The notes under the pieces were generated by a model. It did not search any database. It was not told where the DNA came from and worked only from the letters and a program-made list of their open reading frames with translations. 64,000 nucleotides of DNA from Betaproteobacteria bacterium Ga0077527 (lineage in GTDB: Bacteria > Pseudomonadota > Gammaproteobacteria > Burkholderiales > SG8-41). Made by a program: the position numbers and the translations under genes. Shown piece by piece: positions 44,602 to 53,665 of the stretch. Position 1 is the stretch's first letter; each line of letters opens with the position of its first letter. The stretch is taken from assembly GCA_001464815.1 (NCBI GenBank), contig LNDW01000015.1:1-64000 (forward strand). Direction: 5' to 3'.

Positions 44602-45963
44602 TCAGCTGCGGCGGATGGCAAAACTCTGGATGTAGGCGTCGGGCTTGGCCGGATCGAACTCCTTGCCCATCACCGAAAATTTCTTGGTGGTGGCAGTCGG
44701 CGGCTTCATGCCCACTTCCTTCATCAATCGCGCCGCATCTGTGGCCAGGAACACCTCACGCGCGACCTTGGCGTAATCAACCTCACCCTTCAACTGCCCC
44801 CAGCGTTTCATCTGGGTCATGATCCAGATGGCGAAGGAATGCCAGGGGAAAGGATCGAAATCGATACGGTTCGGATCCTTGCGGATGTTGCCCAGGCCGT
44901 CTGCGAAGGTACCGGTGAGCACCTGCTCGATCACCGTGACCGGCTGGTTCAGGTAATTCGCCGGCGCGATCGCCTCGGCGATCTGCTTGCGGTTCTCGGA
45001 CTTCGAGGCAAAAGCCGTCGCCTCCATGATCGCCTTCAACAACGCGCGGTAGGTATTCGGCATCTTGGTCACAAACTCACGGCTTGCGGCAAAGGCGCAA
45101 CAGGGATGGCCATCCCACATTTCCTTGGTCAGCATGTGAATGAAACCCACACCGTCAAACACCGCACGCTGGTTGACCGGGTCCGGCGCGAGGAAGCCGT
45201 CGATGTTGTCGGCGCGCAGGTTGGCCACCATTTCGGGCGGCGGCACCGAGCGGATCTGCACATCCTTGTCGGGATCGAGGCCATTCTCGGCAAGCAGATA
45301 GCGCAGCAGGTAATTGTGGATCGAATAATCGAAGGGCACCGCGAACTTGAACCCTTTCCACTGCTTGGGGTCGCGCTTGTCCTTGTGTTTCACCGACAGC
45401 GTGATCGCCTGGCCGTTGATGTTCTCGATCGCCGGCACTGTAAACGGCATCGGATTGGCGCCGAGGCCCAGCGTGATCGCGATCGGCATCGGCGACAGCA
45501 TGTGCGCGGCGTCGTATTCCTTGTTCAGCGTCTTGTCGCGGATCACCGCCCAGCCGGCTGTCTTCACCACATCCACGTTGAGACCCTGGCGGCCGTAGAA
45601 ACCCATCGGCTGCGACATGATGATCGGCGTGGCGCAGGTGATCGGGATGAAGCCGACCTTGATCGAGGATTTTTCGAGCGGACCCTTTTGCGCGAATACG
45701 TCCTTGGCCATGCCCAGCGGAAAAAAGGTTGAAACCGCGGCCATCGCGGTGCTGGCGCCGACGGCATTGATGAAGCGCCTGCGCGTGGCGTCGTGGGGGA
45801 ACAGGGCACGCATCACCGCGGCTTCGACCACGCGGTTGCCGAGTGCCTCGGAATCACTGGTCTGAGCGCCAAGGTCGGCGTCATGCGCCGCCTGGTCACT
45901 GTGGCGGCCGCAGCCGCAACCAAGCTTCACCTCGGAACTGAACGGGTCTTTGAAGGCGGACAT
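44602..45963 (-). CDS. Nitrate/cyanate-type ABC transporter substrate-binding protein with Tat signal
   Basis: The 453-residue protein resembles CmpA/NrtA receptors: VGFIPITCATPIIMSQPMG, then AAHMLSPMPIAITLGLG. A twin-arginine signal TRRRFINAVGAS sits at about residue 60, preceded by an extension with KLGCGCGRHSDQ, a small Cys/His cluster near the N-terminus. Tat export is known for this family. The Cys-rich extension before the signal is unusual. It is the first of the three transporter genes; the two-component genes lie 135 bases upstream on the same strand. Confidence 0.9.
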   Translation of the reverse strand: MSAFKDPFSSEVKLGCGCGRHSDQAAHDADLGAQTSDSEALGNRVVEAAVMRALFPHDATRRRFINAVGASTAMAAVSTFFPLGMAKDVFAQKGPLEKSSIKVGFIPITCATPIIMSQPMGFYGRQGLNVDVVKTAGWAVIRDKTLNKEYDAAHMLSPMPIAITLGLGANPMPFTVPAIENINGQAITLSVKHKDKRDPKQWKGFKFAVPFDYSIHNYLLRYLLAENGLDPDKDVQIRSVPPPEMVANLRADNIDGFLAPDPVNQRAVFDGVGFIHMLTKEMWDGHPCCAFAASREFVTKMPNTYRALLKAIMEATAFASKSENRKQIAEAIAPANYLNQPVTVIEQVLTGTFADGLGNIRKDPNRIDFDPFPWHSFAIWIMTQMKRWGQLKGEVDYAKVAREVFLATDAARLMKEVGMKPPTATTKKFSVMGKEFDPAKPDAYIQSFAIRRS

Positions 45964-46098
45964 GGAGTTTCCTTTTCTCGGACGTTGCGACGGGCCTCTT
46001 CAGCCCGTCTTTGTTGGATTACAGCTTAGGCAGCCGGAGGATGGATGGCTGTCGCGACACCCGCCTATCGGCTGTAGTAATGGCACTACACGAATGCG

Positions 46099-46737
46099 TT
46101 ACACCTGGTGCAAGCCCTGCCTCACCGCATAAAGCGCGATTTCCACATCGTTACGCGCGCCGGTTTTTTCGCATATCCGTGCGCGGTAGGTGCTGACGGT
46201 GTTCGGACTCAAGGCCAGCTGGGCGGCGATCTGGGCCACGCTATGGCCGGCGGCAATCAGGCGCAGCACCTGATATTCACGGTCCGACAGGAATTCATGC
46301 GGCTGGCGGTCCGCAGCCGGCGCGGAGAGCGCCATTGCCAGCGCCTCGGCCTGCGCGGTGGTGACAAACACGCCACCGTTCGCCGCCTTGCGCACGGCTT
46401 CCAGTAACTGGTCGGTGTCGGCGCTCTTGTTCAGATAGCCTGAGGCGCCCAGCTTCAGGCAGCGCACGGCATACTGCTTGTCGGGATAGGTGGACAGCAT
46501 CAGCACCGGTAGCCGCGGCAGCTCTGAACGCAGCTGCTTGAGCGTTTCGAGGCCGTCTCGGTTGGGCATCGCGATGTCGAGCAGCACGACGTCGATGCCG
46601 CCGGCCCTGGCCAGGCGTATCGCCTCGCAGCCGCTGGAAGCCTCCGCCGCCACCTCGATGTCCGGGGCGTCGGCGAGAATCTGCTTCAGGCCCTGGCGCA
46701 CCACCAGGTGGTCGTCACAGATCAACAGGCGGATCAT
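46099..46737 (-). CDS. NarL/FixJ-family response regulator
   Basis: The 212-residue protein has a receiver domain with phospho-acceptor Asp54 (VVLLDIAMPNRDG) and the switch Ser/Lys region (LGASGYLNKSAD). A C-terminal LuxR helix-turn-helix reads LSDREYQVLRLIAAG ... LALSPNTVSTYRARI. The start overlaps the stop of the sensor kinase gene (ATGA). It most likely regulates the adjacent cyanate genes (inference from position). Confidence 0.93.
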   Translation of the reverse strand: MIRLLICDDHLVVRQGLKQILADAPDIEVAAEASSGCEAIRLARAGGIDVVLLDIAMPNRDGLETLKQLRSELPRLPVLMLSTYPDKQYAVRCLKLGASGYLNKSADTDQLLEAVRKAANGGVFVTTAQAEALAMALSAPAADRQPHEFLSDREYQVLRLIAAGHSVAQIAAQLALSPNTVSTYRARICEKTGARNDVEIALYAVRQGLHQV

Positions 46738-47972
46738 CGCGCCTCCTGCTGAGGCGCGGACAAAGGTTCAGGTATCGGAATCCGCAGCCGCACCGCGGTC
46801 CCGGCGCCGGGGCGGCTGCTGATCGCCAGTTCGCCGCCGAAATGCCCGGCGCGCTCACGCATGCCGAGCACCCCGTAGGCGCGCGGACTGTCGAATGCGG
46901 CAACTGGCGCGCCGCGCCCGTCATCAGTGACCTCGATGCCCAGCAGTCCATCCTCGGCGAGGATGCGGATGGTGACCGCGGTGGCGCAGGCATGACGCGC
47001 GACGTTGCTGAGCATCTCCTGGAAGATGCGGAACACCGCAATCGCCAGGGTGCCGGTGGGCACCGCCGTTCCGGCGGCGATCTCCAGCCGCGAATCACAA
47101 CGCAGCTCGCTCGACTCGGCGAATTCCTGGGCCTGCCACTCGAGTGCGGCCCACAAACCCTGGTGGTCGAGGATGCTCGGCCGCAGGTCGGTCATGATGC
47201 GGCCGACGTTGTCCACCGCGGTCTCGATCATCCGCCCCATCGACTGCAGCTTGCGGCCGAGATCGGCATTCCCGCCCACACGCTTGCCGAGCCAGTTGAC
47301 ATCCATCTTCAGCGCCACCAGCAGACTGCCCAACTCGTCGTGGATTTCACGCGCGATGCGCGTACGTTCCTCCTCGCGCACGCTGTGCATGTAGGCGGAG
47401 AGCTCGCGCAACTGGGACAGGGCGCCGGTCAGGGCCTGGGTGCGCTCTTCCACACGGTGTTCGAGTTCGTCATTGGCCCTGCGCAGCAGCTCCTCCGCAT
47501 GCTTGCGCTCGGAAATATCGACAAAGGTCACCACCGCGCCGACCACGTTACCGCCCTCTATGATCGGATACGAGGAATACTCGGCCGGAAAACATGAGCC
47601 GTCGGCGCGCCACAGCACTTCCGAGTCAATGCGGCAGGGCAGTCCCTGGCGGAAGGCGCGGAAGATCGGACACTCCTCCACCGGGTAATGCCGGCCATCG
47701 CCATGGGCATGGTGGATCAGGTAATGCATGTTGCGGCCGATCAAATCAGCAGCGGCGTAACCGAGGGTCTTTGCGCCGGCACGGTTGATGAACGTGCAGC
47801 GACCGTCAAGATCGATGCCAAACATGCCCTCGCCGGTGGATTCCAGCAGCAGCGTCAGCCGGTCATTCCATGGACCGGCGCTGCCGCCGGGCAGAAGCGG
47901 GTGCGCCAAGGCCGTCCGGCACGAAGCTTCGGCGCAGAGTGTGGCGCTGTAGAGGGTGTCGGCGGGGGACAT
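46734..47972 (-). CDS. PAS-domain sensor histidine kinase, NarX/DegS class
   Basis: The 412-residue protein has an N-terminal PAS domain (about 40-160, GEGMFGIDLDGRCTFINRAG), a coiled linker, a HisKA_3 dimerisation domain with phospho-acceptor His211 (RIAREIHDELGSLL), and a HATPase domain ending GMRERAGHFGGELAI. No membrane segments are visible, so sensing appears cytoplasmic, possibly through a PAS ligand. It is cotranscribed with the response regulator. Confidence 0.92.
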   Translation of the reverse strand: MSPADTLYSATLCAEASCRTALAHPLLPGGSAGPWNDRLTLLLESTGEGMFGIDLDGRCTFINRAGAKTLGYAAADLIGRNMHYLIHHAHGDGRHYPVEECPIFRAFRQGLPCRIDSEVLWRADGSCFPAEYSSYPIIEGGNVVGAVVTFVDISERKHAEELLRRANDELEHRVEERTQALTGALSQLRELSAYMHSVREEERTRIAREIHDELGSLLVALKMDVNWLGKRVGGNADLGRKLQSMGRMIETAVDNVGRIMTDLRPSILDHQGLWAALEWQAQEFAESSELRCDSRLEIAAGTAVPTGTLAIAVFRIFQEMLSNVARHACATAVTIRILAEDGLLGIEVTDDGRGAPVAAFDSPRAYGVLGMRERAGHFGGELAISSRPGAGTAVRLRIPIPEPLSAPQQEAR

Positions 47973-48243
47973 GGTTGCGGATGTTGTTGACAGCCCGGTA
48001 AATGCATCTACCGTGCCAGTGCCGAGCTGATACCGGATTTGCGTGCCAGCACGCTGATTTACAACAGCTTTTATTGATCAGCCGGTCTGCGCGCAGCGAT
48101 CGCCGCACAAATTCGGGACATCCGCCGAGGCTTGAGCATCTTTTGCGCCCTTAAATGGGGCGTCACGCACCATGGTGTGGCGCGTCATTGGGGCCCGCCC
48201 CGCCTTGCCCTAAAATTTCATCCCCTAAAATCGGTATCCAACC

Positions 48244-49695
48244 ATGAGCCCCGGTACAAAAACCCGACTTGCAGCGCTACTTGCCGCTCTGTCGCTCACC
48301 AACTGCGCCGTCAACCCGGTCACCGGCAATCCGAACTTCGTGACCCTGTCCGAAGCGCAGGAGGTCAACGCCGGGCGCAGCGAGGATCTGCGTGTGCGAC
48401 AGCAGTACGGCAGCTACGACGATGCCGAGCTGCAGAACTATGTCAAAGCCATCGGCCAGCGTCTGGCAAGCGCCAGCCACCGGCCCGGCCTGCAGTATCA
48501 CTTTCTGGTGGTGGACTCACCCGAGGTCAACGCTTTCGCGCTGCCCGGCGGTTACATCTACATCACCCGCGGCATCATGGCTTACCTCAATTCCGAAGCC
48601 GAACTTGCCGCGGTGCTCGGCCACGAGCTGGGTCATGTCACAGCGAGGCATTCGGTGCAACAGATCTCCGCTGCGACCGCCGCCAATGTCGGCGGCTCGC
48701 TGCTGCAGATCCTGCTGCCGCAAATACGCAACACCGGCGCGGATTCACTGGTAAACCTGCTCGGCGGCGCGCTGCTCTCGGGCTACGGCCGCGAGCACGA
48801 ACTCGAGGCAGACCGCCTGGGAGCCGAATACCTGGCGCGTACCGGCTATGACCCGCAGGCGATGATCAAGGTTGTTGGTGTACTGAAAAACCAGGAACTG
48901 TTCGACGCCGAACTCGCCAAGGCCGAAGGCCGCGAGCCGCGGCGCTACCACGGCCTGTTTGCCTCCCACCCGGACAACGACACCCGGCTGCAGGAAGTGG
49001 TGCGCGAGGCCGCGCGTTTCACCGGCAGCGAGAAGCGCGTCGACCGTGAGGCCTTCCTCAAGCGCATGGAACGGCTGGTTTTCGCGGACAGCCCGGAGCA
49101 GGGCATCGTGCGCAAACAGCAGTTCTTCCACTCGAAGCTGGGGCTCGCGTTGCGTTTTCCCGAAGGCTGGCGTATCCGCAACACCACGCAGAACGTGGTG
49201 GCGACCAGCCCCGACCGCACCGCGCTGGTTGACCTGCGCAGCGCCGGCGCCGCCGAGGGCACGCCCGCCGACGTGCTGCGCCGCCTGCTCAAACTCGGCG
49301 GTGGACAGCCGGTGACGCCGACGAAGATCGGCGGACTGCCCGCGGCCACCATCGAACTGGCGCTGTCCGGCAAACCCTCGCGCATCGCCGTTGTTTTCAT
49401 CGGCAAGCAGGCTTATGCCATCGGCGTGCAGGCGGCCAACGATGGCGCCTTTCGCCAGCATGCCGCCGCGATGGATGCGGCGATGCACAGCTTCCATGCC
49501 CTGACCGCCGAGGAGCGCGAGCAGGCAAAACCGCTGCGTATGCGCATCATCACCGCCAGCGCCGGCATCACCTTCGCAGAACTCGCCAAAACCTCGCCGC
49601 TGGGCCGTCATGCCGAGGGCCAGTTGCGCCTGATCAACGGTCTCTACCCGCAGGGCGAACCGGTTGCCGGCCAGGCACTGAAAATCGTGGAGTGA
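48244..49695 (+). CDS. M48-family metalloprotease lipoprotein (BepA/LoiP-like)
   Basis: The 483-residue protein has a lipoprotein signal (Cys21), followed by a domain with VVDSPEVNAFALPGGYIYI. The zinc motif HELGH lies at 127-131 (third ligand Glu in HELEADRLGAEYL). The C-terminal half (about 260-480) is an additional beta-rich region that may bind partners. Such proteases maintain outer-membrane proteins in the periplasm. The 271-base gap upstream has no recognisable gene. Confidence 0.9.
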   Translation: MSPGTKTRLAALLAALSLTNCAVNPVTGNPNFVTLSEAQEVNAGRSEDLRVRQQYGSYDDAELQNYVKAIGQRLASASHRPGLQYHFLVVDSPEVNAFALPGGYIYITRGIMAYLNSEAELAAVLGHELGHVTARHSVQQISAATAANVGGSLLQILLPQIRNTGADSLVNLLGGALLSGYGREHELEADRLGAEYLARTGYDPQAMIKVVGVLKNQELFDAELAKAEGREPRRYHGLFASHPDNDTRLQEVVREAARFTGSEKRVDREAFLKRMERLVFADSPEQGIVRKQQFFHSKLGLALRFPEGWRIRNTTQNVVATSPDRTALVDLRSAGAAEGTPADVLRRLLKLGGGQPVTPTKIGGLPAATIELALSGKPSRIAVVFIGKQAYAIGVQAANDGAFRQHAAAMDAAMHSFHALTAEEREQAKPLRMRIITASAGITFAELAKTSPLGRHAEGQLRLINGLYPQGEPVAGQALKIVE

Positions 49696-49774
49696 GCAGA
49701 GGCTGCGGATGCGATAATCGCCGCGCTTCAGCGCAACGCATGACGACAGACATTATTTTTCACGCCGCCCTGAC

Positions 49775-51421
49775 TTGAACGCCACCCCGACCACCATCAC
49801 CCACCTGCCGCTGCGCCCGCTGCTGATCGCGCTGCTCGCCGCGGCCTGGCTGCTGCCGGGCCTGATCGGACACGATCCCTGGAAACCCGACGAGGCCTAC
49901 ACCTTTGGCGTGGTGCATGAAATCCTTCGTGGCGGCAGCTGGGTGATTCCGCACATCGCCGGTGAGCCCTTCCTCGACAAGCCGCCGCTGTTTCACCTGA
50001 CCGCAGCTGCGAGCACGGTTGCGTTGTCCTGGCTGCTGCCGACACATGATGCAGCGCGCATCGCCGCCGGCCTGTGGATCGGACTTGCCTTCGTCTTCGC
50101 CGCTCTCGCCTCGCGCGAATTGCACGGCCCGCGCCATGGCCTCACCGCGGCGCTGCTGCTGCTCGGCTGCCTCGGCCTGGTGGTGCGCGGCCACCAGCTG
50201 ATAACCGATGTCGCCGCGTTCTGCGGATTTGCGATGGCCTATTACGGCGCGGCGCTTGCGCTTCGCCGCGCAGCGCCCGCCGGCTTCTGGATCGGCACCG
50301 GCTGCGGCATCGGCTTCATGACGCTCGGCGTGCCGGAGGCAGTGATGATCGCGCTGATCGCGCTGCTGCTGCCCCTGTCGCCGCACTGGCGCACACCGCG
50401 TTATGCGGCAGCGCTGATCACCGCCGTGGTCGCGGCGCTGCCCTGGTTGGTGATCTGGCCGGCACTGCTGCATCAGCGCGATCCGGCGCTGTACGCGGCC
50501 TGGCTCAACGCGGAAAACCTGGCACGTTTTTTTGCAACACCGGACCTGATCTCGGGCCTCGCCTACTATCTGCGCATCCTGCCCTGGTACGCCTTCCCGG
50601 CTTGGCCACTCGCGGCCTGGGCGCTGTGGCGCGCATATCGCGGATCACGGCTCGCCGACCCGGGCATGGTGCTGCCGCTGACGGGATTTGTGGTGACGCT
50701 GCTGCTGCTCGGCAGCGCCGCCGAGACCCGCGAGCTCTACGGGCTGCCGATGCTGCTGCCGCTGGCGCTGCTGGCAGTGCCCGGCGTTGATGCGCTGCGC
50801 CGTGGCGCGGTGAACGGCTGGTACTGGTTCAGCATCATGACCTTCACTTTTTTCATCGCCATCGGCTGGTTCTACTGGAGCGCGCTGGAGCTGGGGATGC
50901 CGGCGAGGCTGCACGGTCACCTGCACACCATCCGCCCCGGTTACGATTTTGGCTTTCGTCCCCTGCCTTTCCTGCTCGGCCTCGTCTATACCGCCGGCTG
51001 GTTTGTTTTGCTCTCACGCCTGAAGCGCAGCGCCGAGCGGCCACTGATCGTGTGGACCACGGGCGTCACCGCGGTGTGGGCTCTGCTCGCCACGCTGTTC
51101 ATCGGCTGGGTCGACATCAGCAAGAGTTATCGCTCGATGATGACGGACCTCGGTCGCGCACTTCCCGCGAAGCAGCATTGTCTGGCCAGCCGCGACCTCG
51201 GCGAAGCGCAGCGTGCAATGCTGCAGTACTTTTCGGGCATACGCACCGAGCGTGTCGAAACCAGCGCCCGCGCGGCCGGCTGCGACCTGCTGCTGGTGCA
51301 GGGACGGCCGCTCGACGAACTGGTCATCGGCAGTGAATGGCGGCAAATCTGGGAAGGCCACCGCCCCGGCGACAAGGACGAGCGCTTCCGCCTCTATCAA
51401 CGCACGGCGAAGACGCGGTGA
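49775..51421 (+). CDS. ArnT/PMT-like membrane glycosyltransferase (GT39/83 type)
   Basis: The 548-residue protein has about a dozen membrane segments. The first-loop motif DPWKPDEAYTFGVVHEIL carries an Asp-Glu pattern typical of ArnT-type lipid-sugar transferases, followed by a DKPPLFH motif. Such enzymes move sugars from undecaprenyl phosphate to lipid A or glycans in the periplasm. The start is TTG at 49775; no better ATG is visible. It overlaps hslO by four bases. Confidence 0.85.
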   Translation: MNATPTTITHLPLRPLLIALLAAAWLLPGLIGHDPWKPDEAYTFGVVHEILRGGSWVIPHIAGEPFLDKPPLFHLTAAASTVALSWLLPTHDAARIAAGLWIGLAFVFAALASRELHGPRHGLTAALLLLGCLGLVVRGHQLITDVAAFCGFAMAYYGAALALRRAAPAGFWIGTGCGIGFMTLGVPEAVMIALIALLLPLSPHWRTPRYAAALITAVVAALPWLVIWPALLHQRDPALYAAWLNAENLARFFATPDLISGLAYYLRILPWYAFPAWPLAAWALWRAYRGSRLADPGMVLPLTGFVVTLLLLGSAAETRELYGLPMLLPLALLAVPGVDALRRGAVNGWYWFSIMTFTFFIAIGWFYWSALELGMPARLHGHLHTIRPGYDFGFRPLPFLLGLVYTAGWFVLLSRLKRSAERPLIVWTTGVTAVWALLATLFIGWVDISKSYRSMMTDLGRALPAKQHCLASRDLGEAQRAMLQYFSGIRTERVETSARAAGCDLLLVQGRPLDELVIGSEWRQIWEGHRPGDKDERFRLYQRTAKTR

Positions 51422-52287
51422 CCGACCAGTTGCAGCGTTTTCTGTTTGAAGACACGCCGGTGCGCGGCGAATTTGTGCGGCTGGCCGCGACCTGGCAGGC
51501 CGTACTCGAACACCATCACTATCCTCCGCCGCTGCGCACGCTGCTCGGCGAACTGATGGCAGCCGGCGCGCTGCTTGCGGCAACCCTGAAGTTCGACGGC
51601 CTGCTGTCGCTGCAACTGCAGGGCAACGGCCCGGTGAAGCTGATCGTGGTCGAATGCACACGCGAACACACCATGCGCGCCACGGCAAAATGGCAGGGCG
51701 GGATCGCTGACGGCGGCCTGCGCGACCTGCTCGGTGAAGGCCGCTTTGTGGTCAACCTGATGCCGGGCAGCGGCCAGCCCGGCTACCAGGGCGTGGTCGG
51801 TCTCGAAGGCGACACTGTCGCCGCCGCGCTTGAACACTACATGGCAACCTCGGAACAGATCCCGACACGGCTGTGGCTCGCCAGCGACGAACAGCACGCC
51901 GCCGGATTGCTGCTGCAAAAACTGCCTGAGCAGGCCGGCCGCGATGGCGACGCCTGGCCCCGCGCCGGTCATCTCGCCGCCACCGTCACCGCGCAGGAAC
52001 TGCTGCAACTGGATGCCCGCCGCCTGTTGCATCGCCTGTTTCACGAAGAAGATCTGCGCGTGTTCGACGCCAAGCCGGTGTCCTTCCGCTGCTCCTGCAC
52101 CCGCGAGCGGGTGATCGACATGCTGCGCATGCTGGGCCGCGATGAAGTGCGTGCGGTCATCGCCGAGCGCGGCGAAGTCGAAGTGCACTGTGAATTCTGC
52201 AACCGCCGCTACGCCTTTGATGCGGTCGACAGCGGGCAAATCTTCACCAGCTTTGGCGTTGGCACGACCCGCGGCACACGTCATTGA
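51418..52287 (+). CDS. hslO: Redox-regulated chaperone Hsp33
   Basis: The GTG start at 51418 overlaps the preceding stop (GTGA), giving 289 residues. The N-terminal core has FVRLAATWQ, TLKFDGLLSLQLQG and GYQGVVGLEG. The C-terminal zinc-binding redox switch is CSC (about 224-226) and CEFC (about 257-260), with four Cys as expected. It prevents aggregation when oxidised. Confidence 0.95.
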   Translation: MTDQLQRFLFEDTPVRGEFVRLAATWQAVLEHHHYPPPLRTLLGELMAAGALLAATLKFDGLLSLQLQGNGPVKLIVVECTREHTMRATAKWQGGIADGGLRDLLGEGRFVVNLMPGSGQPGYQGVVGLEGDTVAAALEHYMATSEQIPTRLWLASDEQHAAGLLLQKLPEQAGRDGDAWPRAGHLAATVTAQELLQLDARRLLHRLFHEEDLRVFDAKPVSFRCSCTRERVIDMLRMLGRDEVRAVIAERGEVEVHCEFCNRRYAFDAVDSGQIFTSFGVGTTRGTRH

Positions 52288-52377
52288 TGCCGCTTCAGTT
52301 TGCCGATGCCGGGGCGGCGGGCGTAAACTTTCAGGTGTTCGGCTCCCGTATCTCGGGTCAATAATAATATCGTTTAA

Positions 52378-52390
52378 TATCAATAGGTTA
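52378..52390 (+). promoter_or_regulatory. IHF-like site (TATCAATAGGTTA)
   Basis: An exact consensus match lies 16 bases before the thiolase start, in an AT-rich gap between hslO and the thiolase gene. Confidence 0.4.
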
Positions 52391-52406
52391 CATAACGGAG
52401 ACGGTA

Positions 52407-53597
52407 ATGAGCAACATTCGCGAGGTGGTGGTACTGAGTGGTGTGCGCACGGCAATCGGTGATTACGGCGGCGCACTGAAGGATGTCGCACCAAGCGAAC
52501 TCGCTGCACAGGTGGTGCGCGAAGCGGTCAATCGCGCCAAGGTTGATGCCAAACAGGTCAACCAGCTGGTGTTCGGCAACGTCGTACATGGCGAGGCGAA
52601 GGACATGTATTTCTCGCGTGTCGCCTGCATCAAGGGTGGCCTGCCCCAGGAAACCACCGCGCTCACCGTCAACCGCCTCTGTGGCAGCGGCCTGCAGGCC
52701 ATCGTCTCCGCCGCGCAGGGCATCCTGCTTGGCGACTCTGATGTCGCCGTCGGCGGTGGCGCCGAATCGATGAGCCGCGGCGGCTATCTGATGCCGGGCC
52801 TGCGCTGGGGCCAGCGCATGGGCGACGGCGGCGCTGTTGACATGATGGTCGGCGCGCTGACCGATCCCTTTGACACCGTGCATATGGGCATCACCGCGGA
52901 GAACATCGCCGCGCAGTGGAAAATCAGCCGCGAGCAGCAGGATGCCTTCGCCGTCGAGAGCCACCGCCGCGCCATCAACGCCATCGAAAAAGGCTACTTC
53001 AAGGACCAGATCCTGCCGGTCGAACTGAAGACACGCAAAGGCACCACGCTGTTCGACAAGGACGAACATCCACGCAGCGATGTCACGCTGGAAGGCCTCG
53101 CCAAGCTGCGCGCGGCATTCAAGAAGGAAGGCGGTTCGGTCACCGCCGGCAACGCCTCGGGCATCAATGACGGCGCCGCCGCGGTGGTGATGATGGAAAA
53201 GGAAGCCGCAAAAAAAGCCGGCCTGAAACCCATGGCGCGACTGGTGTCGTACGGACTCGCCGGTGTCGATCCCAAGATCATGGGCATCGGTCCGGTGCCC
53301 GCGGTGCAGAACGCACTGCAGCGCGCCGGCCTCAAGGTCGAGGACATGGATGTCATCGAGTCGAACGAGGCTTTCGCGGTGCAGGCGCTGGCGGTGTCCT
53401 GCGATCTCAAATTTGACGCCGCAAAAACCAACCCCAATGGCGGTGCCGTCGGCCTCGGCCATCCGATCGGCGCCACCGGCGCGATTCTAACCGTGAAGGC
53501 CTTGTACGAACTGCAACGCACCGGCGGCAAATATGCGCTGGTGACCATGTGCATCGGCGGCGGCCAGGGCATCGCCGCAGTTTTCGAACGCCTCTGA
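52407..53597 (+). CDS. Acetyl-CoA C-acetyltransferase (thiolase)
   Basis: The 396-residue protein has the nucleophilic Cys in [11 protein letters not shown], the His in [11 protein letters not shown] and the second active-site Cys in [11 protein letters not shown], all in normal places for biosynthetic/degradative thiolases. It condenses or cleaves acetyl-CoA units. It follows hslO by 119 bases including an IHF-like site, so it may have its own promoter. Confidence 0.94.
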   Translation: MSNIREVVVLSGVRTAIGDYGGALKDVAPSELAAQVVREAVNRAKVDAKQVNQLVFGNVVHGEAKDMYFSRVACIKGGLPQETTALTVNRLCGSGLQAIVSAAQGILLGDSDVAVGGGAESMSRGGYLMPGLRWGQRMGDGGAVDMMVGALTDPFDTVHMGITAENIAAQWKISREQQDAFAVESHRRAINAIEKGYFKDQILPVELKTRKGTTLFDKDEHPRSDVTLEGLAKLRAAFKKEGGSVTAGNASGINDGAAAVVMMEKEAAKKAGLKPMARLVSYGLAGVDPKIMGIGPVPAVQNALQRAGLKVEDMDVIESNEAFAVQALAVSCDLKFDAAKTNPNGGAVGLGHPIGATGAILTVKALYELQRTGGKYALVTMCIGGGQGIAAVFERL

Positions 53598-53665
53598 CGC
53601 GACGCTGACGCCATAAGCAGCGGTCGGGGCCCCAAGGGCGCTGGCAGCTGCGGCATGACGCCGCG

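Noticed and set aside
48166-48180. Palindrome CACCATGGTG upstream of the M48 protease gene
   Set aside because: A 10-base palindrome with weak flanking symmetry is expected by chance in a GC-rich genome; no other copies or regulator link were seen.
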